DNA from: Paraphysomonas bandaiensis
Lineage: Eukaryota; Chrysophyceae
Direction of reading: 5' to 3'
DNA: 29,595 bases
Assembly: GCA_965644295.1 (NCBI GenBank)
Contig: CBFFRP010000112.1
Coordinates: forward strand, 1 to 29,595
Position numbers and translations under genes: made by a program. Each line of letters opens with the position of its first letter. Within the stretch, counting starts at the first letter, position 1. Below, one piece after another: positions 18,430-29,595 of the stretch. Below the pieces are notes generated by a model that was not told the DNA's origin, ran no database searches, and saw only the letters and a program-made list of their open reading frames with translations.

Positions 18430-20335
18430 ATGGACCTTCTCTTTACTCGATCTCAGTGTTCCTTATGCTGCATATCTCTGGTGGTGGTAGCTGTGTCCTG
18501 TGTGTTGATGTTAGTGCGGAGGAGGCAGAGGAGAACTAACAGACCCAGTGAGGCGACTGTGAGTATTCTCACTAAGATAGACGACATTGAGCCTGCGTGT
18601 CGGAGGATAGCTCATGCCCTCAATGATGCAGCGGTGGTAAAAGACGAGAAGGAGTGTGCCGAACAAATGCGAGAGATAGTGGCTGGACGAAGTCTAGAGT
18701 ACAGCTCACTCGACACTAATCCAGAGTACTTATTAGGGTGTACTCGTCATATATCGGTTTCAGACCATGGGGCTCTTGGAACACGCTTCACAGTGCAGTA
18801 CAATTTGTTTGCAGGCTCGATTGTGGCATTGGGAACAGGTAAGAGCTACTTGTCCATCGAACATGCGTCATGTGGTGTCAATCAGATGAACAGAGACAAA
18901 GGCTATACGACACTCAAGATAATGGGGAGCTGGGATGCTTTGCGTTCACTGAGATTGGAGCAGGAGTGCTCTCTGGGGCAGGGGTGGAGACAACAGCACA
19001 CTATGATGCCGACAGACAAGTATTCATAATCAACAGCCCAACACCCACTTCTCGGAAAACCTGGATATCACAGGTGATTTGCATTTACACTCTTGCTTGA
19101 GATATACTTTATTTGTACTCACTCGTAGGGATGTTTTGCGGAACATGCTGTTATCCTGGCGAATTTATACATGCCTTCTGAAAATGAGAAAGATGCTAAC
19201 AAGGGGCCGCATTTGTTTTTCGCCCGTATACAAAATCGAAATTCTCAGACTGGTAACCTTTCCCCAGTTAGCTCCGCAGTAGAAGTAACCAGCCTTCCTC
19301 AGAAGACTGCGTTATGGGGATTAGATAACGCTTATATTAACTTCAATAAATTTGAAGTACGTCGAGAAGACCTCTTATCTAGGTTCTCTCAGGTTGGGGC
19401 TGATGGAAACTACTCACTCAACCTTCCACCAGGAAATAAGCGCATGTTGGATCTTCTGATAAGTCGACTTCTTACAGGTCGTGTCTGTCTGTCAGAGTAT
19501 ACAGTAGCCTTTTCAAGAGTAAGAGCCAGTCGTATGTTGTTTTCATATTCTAAAATCTGGCTATGCTGTAATATTTTAGGCATTGGTACGTGAGTCCTGG
19601 GCATACGCGTCTAGGAGGGAGCTGTGGGTAAGTCCCCGTCATAGAGCCACTACCAAACCCAGTACCATGACGGAGAAACCACTCATCGCTGCTACTTTCA
19701 TTAATTATTCCGAGAGCCTCGCGATTGTGGCGAGTTATATTGCACTCACAAGAGAAAGAGTGGCTGAATGCATCCGGGCGTCGTCATTCCCGCCAGATGT
19801 TATCGAAGCGGTGTGTGTTTGCAAATTTGTTGGTACGAGTTTTGGTGTCGATGCTGTCTCTGTAATGCGAAAGACTATGGGATCACAAGCGTTGCTGGAG
19901 GCGTCGCGCCTTGGCCCTAGTAGTTTCGTTTGTAATGCTACCTGCGCTGCTGAAGGAGATAATACAATCATGGAACTAAAAGTGGTGGGCGATTTGGTGC
20001 GTGGAGGCATCAAAGCATTGTTTCCAGTGAACCTCATTTCAAGAACTTTGATGAGAGCTCTTCAGCTGCATTTGTGGGATGCACGTGCATGTGGAAGTAG
20101 AGTTGCACTAATTCGATACTTGTATCTTGTTATCAGAACGTTTGCTCTGGGTAAGGCCGCCCTGGAAGAAGGGCAGCTGCTTCGTGACTTGGCTTGGTCT
20201 CGGGCTCATCTCCTGGTGATAGACTCCTGGTACACGGGGGGACTGAGGCGTTATGGTAGCCAGAAAGGCGCAGAAAGTTTTATGGATTCCTATATGAAAG
20301 TCCTGATGAGATATCCAACTCCTCCTCAGTTCTAA
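18430..20335 (+). CDS. Acyl-CoA oxidase-like flavoprotein with an N-terminal membrane segment (580 aa, 4 exons)
   Basis: Exons are 18430-18838, 18886-19073, 19129-19518 and 19580-20335; the introns are 47, 55 and 61 nt. Joining them rebuilds the acyl-CoA oxidase/dehydrogenase fold: LGTRFTVQYNLFAGSIVALGT followed by DEQRQR, GELGCFAFTE (FAD-binding loop, about 150-159), GAGVETTAHYD, WISQGCFAEHA across intron 2, LDNAYINF, LLTGRVCLSE, YASRREL and CAAEGDNT, where E454 matches the catalytic glutamate of the family. Acyl-CoA oxidases make trans-2-enoyl-CoA and hydrogen peroxide in beta-oxidation, normally in peroxisomes. This one ends PTPPQF, not an SKL-type signal, and has a hydrophobic segment at 12-29 followed by RRRQRR, which predicts a membrane anchor. 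An in-frame ATG at 18313 would add 39 residues, so the start is uncertain. It is somewhat shorter than typical 660-aa enzymes at the C-terminus. Confidence 0.87.
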
Positions 20336-21512
20336 GGATGACAGATTGGCCAACGACATTGCTACTACGAATGCTAAGTAGCCCAATTTATGGTATTGTC
20401 ATTACTAGTCTGTGTCTTTTAATTTATAGTTTGTATACACTCCTGATGATCTTTTATGCCCAGGCCGAGTTATTATTAGCTATACTTAGGAGTAAAGATT
20501 GCAATAAAATTGTTCTCAAAACTTTAATAGTTGCTTCTTCTATCTTAGATATATCCCTATAAGCCATCAGCTATAGTAGATCTCAAATACTAAAATTTAT
20601 TAGTATATACGTATGAAGCATCGAGGCACTCCTATACACCACTATCTGTATACGATACAAGAGAATGAACTTTTATTGATGAGAGAAGAATGTTCTAATC
20701 TTTACAGGTGTGTTTCATTCCGTCAAAAAAAGAGAAAGATAAGTTTTCACTAAAGGAACATAGAAAAGGGTATTATATTGTACTTCTGCGGATGAATAGT
20801 GTACTTGTCACTGGAAGAATGCGTACGTGATCGTATCCCCAGTACTTGAATGGTATGTGCGTGGAAAGAGGCTTTGAAACTACACAGGACTTGGCCACAA
20901 GAAAGCCACTCAGTTCACATTTGAATGCAAAGATAATATATGTGGTGTATTGCATGTATTTTATACAATAATATCTTCATTTAGTAATTGATGGCTAGAC
21001 TATATATGCCCCCAAGTTTGTTTAAAATGGTTTTTTTCGATAACTAGTCGATATATATGATGACCGAACCTGGGAAAGTGATTTCACCAGGAAAATATAT
21101 ATATATATTTAGAGAGAGAAAAGTGTCAAATGCAGTAAACATTATGCAGTCGTTGGATTATCTTTACCCACGTTTTAAGGAGTATTTGTGGAGTATTTGT
21201 ATGTTTATGTTACGTACATGTGGTATTCTTTGGGCATGTAAGTATTATGAAAAACATACTACTAAAATTTTGCATCAGCGTAACTATGGATTAAGATACA
21301 ACATACTGTGCTACTTCATGATAGATGAAGCACAGTATAATTTATAGCTCCTGACGACATTCCAAAGTGTACATGAAGACTTTTTCAGTCATGTAATGTG
21401 AATACCATAAACACCTCTTTTATGTGGTATTACTAAATAAGCACGTGCAATATACAACAGCTACTACAGGCGACGTCTACCCCTAGAACCCCCCATAAAC
21501 ACTAGAACTTCG
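20336..21512. other. AT-rich intergenic DNA
   Basis: No supported gene. Two ATG-started frames of 74 and 96 codons (20338, 21057) are AT-rich and hydrophobic or low in complexity, and match no domain I know. Confidence 0.4.
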
Positions 21513-22023
21513 GAGCGATGCACAAGTAGTCCCGAGACGGTTGCTCCATCACTAGTATAATATAGCAAAACAAGTTAATAAGTTTATAGAATAAAACAAG
21601 ATTCTAGTCCCAACCACTCTCATGTAATAATCAGATATTCTTATACGAATATATATTCGTATTATTTACGAAACGGATAAGTCAAAGCCATAAAATATAG
21701 CTTTTCATTGCTACAGCTAAAAAGTAGTATGAATAGGTTGGATAATATTACTCATTTAGTTCCCTTAACAAAGTCGGACTCGCACCTTTTCGTGGTATTC
21801 TGGAGGATAAGTACCGGGGATATTTCTCCGGGAAACTAACGTGAGCCGCATATATATATAGTCAGCAGAAGTACATTTGTGTGGTACAAGGTGCACTAAT
21901 ATAATTAAGTATCATTTCTTGTTTCGACGTCTTTGGACCTTGACTATTAAACAGGTATCCGGGAATGGGCTCACCTCAAGGTTAAACGGGGTATTTGGCT
22001 GCCTGTTGAAGTCAAACATCCAG
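21513..22023 (+). repeat. Dispersed repeat, copy 2
   Basis: Module B comes first here (21513-21630, GATGCACAAGTAGTCCCGAG). Module A follows at about 21767-21850 (AAAGTCGGACTCGCACC, GATAAGTACCGG, hairpin, GGGAAACTAACG), then module C to 22023 (ATCCGGGAATGGGCTCACCT and beyond). The end of module C is almost identical to copy 3 over about 36 nt. The permuted order relative to copy 1 suggests two overlapping partial copies or a tandem origin. Confidence 0.82.
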
Positions 22024-22276
22024 CTAATAATAGTAAGTGTGCATGTACAAGGTACAGACATCCGTAGGAAAGTAGGAAAACAATGTCATTTCATGCCTTG
22101 AAAATCCATAATATTCTCATGATTCATCGAATTTTATATTTAATTAGATATAGTTATTCAGCAAAACAGCTAAATAACTATATGCCATTTTGATTCAAAT
22201 TGAATGACAAGTCTTCAACTTTATACTACAATTACACTATTCCACCGAAAATAATATATACACGTAAAAAAGAGGA

Positions 22277-23532
22277 CTACTCATAATGAATTGTCGTTAG
22301 ACCCTTCGTTATAGTTGCACCTTCTAAAGGTGTGATAATGGCAGGTGACAATCCCAGCTCTTCGCTGTGTTCGCGATCTTTCTCACACATTTTAAGGGGA
22401 TCCCAGTACTCCCGCTCAAGGCGTTTAGTCTCAAAGAACTGCGCTTTCTTCTGTTCATACGAGATAGCATCAAACGATGGCCGGTACTTATCTTGTGAAT
22501 CAAAAAACTGAGAACAAAACCGACAAATATCGACACCTTCGTAGCACCGCGGAACCTGGGCCAACCTCTCGTCGTCCTTGTCCCACCAACCCCCCTTACC
22601 TCCTGACCACTTCTTGCGGATATCTATTATCGCCTTAACAGGAATTTTCATAGTGAGATTGACATAGGAGTATGGCTGCAAACAGCACGCGCACTGGGTC
22701 TTTTTTTTCATTTTTAAACTCTCTTCTAGATGAGCCTTCTGTAAATCAGTGGTTTGAAAGCGGCGCAACTCACGCTGTTGTTCTAGTTCTAGAGTCATTG
22801 TGCACCGCAAATTCTCTTTAAGATTCGCAATATCGCGATGTATGGATCGAAAACGAATGGGCTCAGGGATCCAGTTCTCAGAAGATTGCTTCCCTTGCTT
22901 GGCCAAACTCATACTAGGTCGATATTTACTCCGTTCCACACTGGATGTTTCCCGTGCCGTTGTCATAGAATATTTACCCACTATTTGCCCTCCTTTTGAT
23001 TTAAGCTTCAGAAGGGCTTGTGCATTTGATTCGGTTGACGTGCGCGGCAAATCGTCAGTTGCATCATCTTCGACAGAAGGACATGCAGTCCCTACTGGAG
23101 GAAGAGGTACAGTTTTTTCACGAGGTCTCTCAGCCAATCCACCAACAATAACATCTGCCGGGGTGCGCCTTCTAATAGCTGCATCATTCATTAGTACTCC
23201 AGTTATGTGCTCTATAACAGGCTTATGCTTGTCTTCGTTGATCATATCAGGCAAATGAAGCTTCAGTGCGATATCAATCCACGATATACTCGATGCAGCC
23301 TAATCGCCATGTAACGGACCATCCAATAAATAAATAGTCATACCTCACTAGGGCGTGATGACCATTCATCGCGAAAAGCGCTCAATGTGTTAATCATTTT
23401 CTTGTTCATGAGGAACTCTTCAACGACAAGATAGCAGAAGGTGGTCATGTGGTCGACAGTCTCGTCTCCCTTCATCATGCCGAGACCAGCCCGCAGCTCA
23501 TCCATGTTAACAGAAGAATCACGACTCGTCAT
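22277..23532 (-). CDS. LisH-domain protein with paired CxxC motifs (403 aa, 2 exons)
   Basis: Exon 1 is 23532-23344 and exon 2 is 23299-22277; the 44-nt intron 23300-23343 runs GTATGA...TTAG. Residues 31-63 (TFCYLVVEEFLMNKKMINTL and on) form a LisH motif, a dimerising helix pair common in microtubule- and centrosome-associated proteins. The splice continues with ISWIDIALKLHLPDMI, which extends the helical region. A disordered middle (about 100-230) is rich in charge, followed by a likely coiled coil (DIANLKENLR to LKMKKK, about 218-264). Then come C266-X2-C269 and C322-X2-C325, a probable zinc site, and a charged tail with WDPLKMCEKDRE. I do not recognise the family with certainty. A ciliary or centrosomal role would be a guess from LisH alone. 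The gene is divergent from the class III ADH gene. Confidence 0.8.
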
Positions 23533-25618
<2,086 letters not shown>

Positions 25619-25937
25619 TGAGCAAATAATTTATGACTATAAATTTACACTTAAACCTCTTATTTGAATGCATACTAGATTTTTAGCGCTGGGTCAAGTA
25701 TAAGCGATTTACTGAATATATATGTCACACTGAATTGTACTCTTCAATCTCATACTTAGCACCAAGTTTAGCGTCCAACTATATACAGGACAAATTAAGT
25801 ATTTTTTGTACTAATGATGTCTACTTTAAATACATATATATATCTGAAAAGCTAGTAAGTGAAACATTGTGCCTATAGATGTTTCAATTCTTTGAACCTT
25901 CCATAAAACGGTTGTTATTTGAATATTCTTGTCAAAA
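25619..25937. other. AT-rich DNA downstream of the ADH gene
   Basis: Nothing recognised beyond the expected 3' untranslated region of the ADH gene. Confidence 0.35.
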
Positions 25938-26516
25938 ATGAGGTTCGCCTCACGTGGAGACCGAGCATATCCCGTAGAATTCATATAGTGCTCGGAAGAT
26001 TCCGACCATTATGATAACATGTACCTTTTTGAAGCACCGAAATACCGTGCATGATTAAATGGAAAGGAATCATGGTTGCAACGAGAAATGTATATTATTA
26101 CTATTGATTTGATGCCTCATACGGAGTTCATATCTATTTCCTTGGACACATTGCAATTGTACTGACATTATGGTGCATCAACACCCCAATGCTAGCAAAA
26201 TCAACAATCAGCTATACAACAAGTGCATACCCGGTCATCATGTAAATTATCCATCAACTGTGGTTAGTACATGTGATCAGTTTGCGTTAAAGGATAAAAA
26301 GAGTACCACCAAAGCAGTCAACTGAAGACCATTCAAAGAGCTTCACGGAGGCCGTTCTTACCCCGTCGAAACTTGCCTAAAACCCGGTACAGCTTTTGGG
26401 AGATTCCGGATGATTTCCTCTTTATGGACAGGCCCCCCATCCTGACAGAACGGAAAGGAGAGGCAACCTATCCGGTGCACTTTCCAAGTGGTTCAGTGTC
26501 TCCAAACAATATCTGA
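25938..26516 (+). pseudogene. Decayed coding relic with repeated GxxxYPV motifs
   Basis: Three short stretches encode related peptides in different frames. 25938 onward gives RFASRGDRAYPVEFI and then, after a frame change, EDSDHYDNMYLFEAPKYRA. 26332 onward gives FKELHGGRSYPVETC. A shifted frame further on gives EIPDDFLFMDRPP followed by GEATYPVHFPSGS before a stop at 26514-26516. The shared pattern is a glycine, three residues, YPV, and later an E-[x]2-D-[DH]-[FY] segment. This looks like a protein of repeated modules broken by stops and frameshifts. I do not know the family. Exons of a live gene with introns I failed to place are the alternative. Confidence 0.45.
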
Positions 26517-26899
26517 GTGATATCCAGATACCTCTCCGTGTGGACATGCTGCTGTTTGCAGTACAGTAACTGTAACGGTACATCTAGATGCTGATTGGAT
26601 GGTATCATGTATTTGAGTGTATTCTTATGTATACCGTTAGAATTTGATCGTAGATACGGTCCATCTCGCATACTGTACAACAGAGTACAGTGCTGGAGTA
26701 CCATGCTGGTGCCGGTATACATACATATACAGCATACAGCCCTGTGAAGGAGTATCCAGTGAGCAGAGCATGTCTGAGGAGTCCGATTGAAGGAGCAGCA
26801 TAAGGGTGCAGTGCAGAGATAGCTATTGCATCTATGAGGATATATTGAAGGCAGCCACGCATAGCACAGCACGCAGTCCCCCTCTACCTGCACTGCACG
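26517..26899. promoter_or_regulatory. Upstream region of the ankyrin-repeat gene
   Basis: No gene seen. It must contain the promoter of the ankyrin gene; no specific motif is claimed. Confidence 0.3.
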
Positions 26900-27764
26900 A
26901 TGGGGTCAGGGTCCTCCTCTTCAGTTCAAATGGATTTTGAAACGTTTAGTGCCCTGAAGGCTACTTATGAATCCTTACCAAAAGACACAGAGAATGAAGT
27001 TGCTCTCAAAGTGCTTCAAGAGGTCAGTGTGTTGATGTCTTATGAGTAACAGTAACAGCAGTGCTCTTCTCAGACATACGACACGAATATCAACTTCACT
27101 GAGAAACAAGTCAGCAGTGATATACAGCAAGTATATCAAGAGAATGCTAATGATGAAGCTTCAAAGATGAAAAGAAACGCTTTATTTTTGTGTGCATGTG
27201 GTGCATATAACAAAGATACAACAAGTGCTACGGCAAATCTGTCGACAGCCAAAGCCCTAATGAATAATGGGGTTGATGTCAACTACAAGGATGAGGATGG
27301 GTGGACTGCACTTTTTCATGCAGCTGGCGAAGGTCACCTCTCGGTGGTAGAGTGGTTGACGTCCGAAGAGTGCGGAGCACAGGTGGATATACACGATACA
27401 GAGAACTGTACCCCACTCTGGGTGGCGGCTTTTAATGGACGAAGGAATGTGGTTCAGGTGCATATGCTGGGTTATAGTTTGAGTATGCTTATTGGTGATA
27501 TATATGTAGTACTTACTGCGGATTGGGGCCGATGAAAGAGTCCGAGCGAAACCTGCTGGCGAACCTGTTCAGACACCTTCGCTAGCAGCTCGACGAAACC
27601 GTCACCCTGGAATTGCCGATCTCATTGATGCAGAAACGCAACTGCGTGCATCAGATGAAAACAGGAGGAAAAGGCAAATCGCACGTGAGATGGATGCTGC
27701 TGAGTTCAAAGCAAGTATGCGGGAAGTTATCAGCGAGACAGAAAATATGGAAATTGTAATATAG
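26900..27764 (+). CDS. Ankyrin-repeat protein with predicted N-myristoylation (253 aa, 3 exons)
   Basis: Exons are 26900-27022, 27074-27457 and 27510-27764; the introns are 51 and 52 nt (GTCAGT...CTCAG and GTGCAT...TGTAG). The N-terminus MGSGSSSS fits the myristoylation consensus (Gly2, Ser at 6). A charged helical region follows. Ankyrin repeats begin near residue 70 with TAKALMNNGVDVNYKDEDGW, and continue with TALFHAAGEGHLSVVEWLTS and TPLWVAAFNGRRNVVQYLLR, the last crossing intron 2. That is two clear repeats plus flanking partial ones. The C-terminal 80 residues are charged and probably a helix or coiled coil (LIDAETQLRASDENRRKRQ). Ankyrin repeats bind other proteins, so this is likely a membrane-tethered adaptor, but the partner is unknown. 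The splice frames are supported by continuity of the repeat. Confidence 0.87.
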
Positions 27765-28861
27765 CCGAAGAGTGTTTATGTGAATTTGTAACTATGTAAA
27801 TGACATCTTTTGATATATATGTGGCCAATGATTGTGAAGTTCCTGGTAGAATACTATATGTTTCCATGAATGGTCACTGACATTTTAGATGGTACTTTTT
27901 ACACGAATCTCACACCATGCAAGAGGAGTTTTTTTGATTCAACAAATAATACTAGCATATATATTCATGAAGTAGTATAATACAATTGAAACGTCTAACA
28001 GTTTTACTGATGATTCACAGCTCGGTCTATAGGCGAACGCTCACACACTCATCCTAGTTAGTTCATTGATATTTATGATCTTGAAAAAGGCACACTATGA
28101 GTTATCAGCATCATATTTCCAGGTACTAAAGAATAACTTGCATTATTACAGTGAGCAAACTCAAATCGATGTTAATGAATACAGTCTCATTCAATACAAT
28201 GTCAAACCTGTATGTTAATTTATCAGCACCTTTTAGATTCAGTCAGATAATGTTGCCAAAAATTAAGATATAACATGGTACATGGTTGTGAATCAAAATG
28301 TTCTGACGTGATAGGCAGCACGCTTCTACTTCCCATTCTAATATCGTTTCATCTATATATCCTAAACTGACATTTGAGGGATAGTGTAAATTAAACAACT
28401 AAACGTTGAACTCACTCAATAATAAATTATTATAATATTATTGTAATCGATATCTCTCATCATTCACTGTCATTTGCTATGTTTATAGTTTTAGTACTAC
28501 CAATTAATATATATATATTATCAGATCTTAGATAAACACGACCTTATCTTATAAAGTCTATATATATATCCCCTTCAATTTCTGACTTCTGTATTACTCA
28601 AGTGACGGATATAATTCAAAACCCTTAAATATAGCCTTAAATTGTTTACAAATAAGGAGAACTTAACAATGTAGAATACCCTGTACTGTGCAGACATGAT
28701 ACTTTAGATTCTTGTTTCTAATCTAAGAGTTCAAGTACATTTTAATATTACAGAGTACAATGTATTTTTGTATCATTAAGAAAAATGGTTGCAGTGTGCA
28801 TCGTAGAGGGACGAAAACCATTGTTACTCCTGGTGAGGCGTCATATTTTGCTTCTTTTGGA
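27765..28861. other. AT-rich intergenic DNA
   Basis: More than 1 kb of low-GC sequence, frames stop-rich on both strands. No gene, repeat family or RNA was recognised. Confidence 0.5.
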
Positions 28862-29230
28862 CCCTCAACAAAGTCGGACTTGCATCTTTTCGTGGTGTTC
28901 GGGGGAATAAGTACCGGAGATATTTCTCCAGGAAACTAAAACGTGTGCCGCATAAGTGTAGTCAGCAGATGTTGTTCTGCCCACTCATAGCCGAATGCTT
29001 GTGTGGTACAGGGGACATTATAGGTATCATTTCTTGTTTCGATGTCTTTGAGCCCTGACGAATAAACAGGCACCCGGGAATGGGCTCACCTCAAGGTTAA
29101 ACGGGGTATTGGGCTGCCTGATGAAGTTAAGCATCCGGGATGTTCACCTTAAGGACTCAACAACCCTGAAGTCAGCAGATGTCAGGTATATCAACATTCT
29201 GCTTGTGCTCACTCTGTTGCTTTGAGTGAT
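28862..29230 (+). repeat. Dispersed repeat, copy 3
   Basis: Module A (AACAAAGTCGGACTTGCATC, GATAAGTACCGGAGATATTT and on) passes directly into module C (TCTGCCCACTCATAG, TTGTGTGGTACA, GTCTTTGAGC, CCCGGGAATGGGCTCACC, GATGAAGTTAAGCATCC) and a tail (GCTTTGAGTGAT) also seen at the end of copy 1. Module B is absent. The region 21982-22012 of copy 2 is matched closely here. Confidence 0.82.
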
Positions 29231-29391
29231 TTATTGATGCCAAGCGTACGAGTTCATATTATTCGGTATCTGTGTGGCCTATGACCTTTAGGTATTGATT
29301 CAAACTTTCCTCATGGATGTATGGCAATGGCAATATATGATTAGACGTGTTATGTCTACTGCCTAGCCTTGTGGTTTCTCCTGCCCCACAG

Positions 29392-29427
29392 GTCATTGAC
29401 TCTGTTCTCCAAGCAGTAGTGTCAGAG
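29392..29427 (+). other. Possible 36-nt exon of a gene continuing past the window
   Basis: A strong acceptor (TTTCTCCTGCCCCACAG, ending at 29391) and a donor (GTATGT from 29428) bracket 12 in-frame codons, VIDSVLQAVVSE, predicted helical. A second acceptor at 29491-29497 (GCAACAG) would give a 70-nt intron. With so short a stretch this may be chance. Confidence 0.25.
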
Positions 29428-29595
29428 GTATGTTATGGTGCTTTTATGTTAGATGCATGTGCTGAACGAGTGCACACAATATGAATGGAGGCAACAGATT
29501 GGAGTCAGCTTGAAGTTGAAACAGATATAATATATATATATAGGTAGATGTCTGTTTCATCGTCATCAGTGTGCAAAATTGCACCAGTAAGACCG

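Noticed and set aside
20338-20562. 74-codon hydrophobic frame starting 2 nt after the oxidase stop
   Set aside because: It lies in the probable 3' UTR, is AT-rich, and matches no family; a polycistronic arrangement is unlikely in this genome.
21057-21347. 96-codon frame with ATG ATG start
   Set aside because: Composition follows local AT bias, with no domain and no splice support.

Overview
This is nuclear DNA of a eukaryote. It is AT-rich, and its genes are broken by very short spliceosomal introns. I placed thirteen GT-AG introns by joining conserved protein frames, and all are 44-61 nt (mean about 50). The lineage cannot be fixed from the sequence. A compact protist or an early-branching opisthokont/sponge-like genome would fit, but that is inference. 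I saw no tRNA, rRNA or CRISPR.

Left third (1-8.2 kb): the edge of a proline-rich gene on the minus strand, then a nested transposon stack. A (CATA)n microsatellite of about 600 bp was split at a TA by a decayed Tigger/pogo-like DNA transposon (607-7811). That element was later interrupted by a full-length chromodomain Ty3/gypsy retrotransposon (2180-7660) with apparently identical 264-bp LTRs, an ATAT target duplication and one uninterrupted 1612-aa Gag-Pol.

Middle (8.3-18 kb): a small RRM-like gene; a gene-poor stretch with copy 1 of a dispersed repeat; exportin-1/CRM1 (minus strand, 2 exons, 1091 aa); a nest of hAT elements (a 748-bp element with 8-bp target duplications, an end of a related element, and a 72-bp miniature element inside that end); and an intronless class V PLP-dependent enzyme (minus strand).

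Right (18-29.6 kb): an acyl-CoA oxidase-like gene (plus strand, 4 exons) divergent from the PLP enzyme; repeat copy 2; a LisH-domain gene with paired CxxC motifs (minus strand, 2 exons), divergent from a class III alcohol dehydrogenase (plus strand, 6 exons); a decayed coding relic with repeated YPV motifs; an ankyrin-repeat gene with a predicted myristoylated N-terminus (plus strand, 3 exons); repeat copy 3; and a possible terminal exon.

The host genes are mostly housekeeping: nuclear export, fatty-acid oxidation and formaldehyde/nitrosothiol detoxification. They do not form one pathway. The most unusual content is the record of layered transposition, the 72-bp hAT miniature element and the three-copy repeat with a conserved hairpin. 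I found no convincing new multi-gene system.
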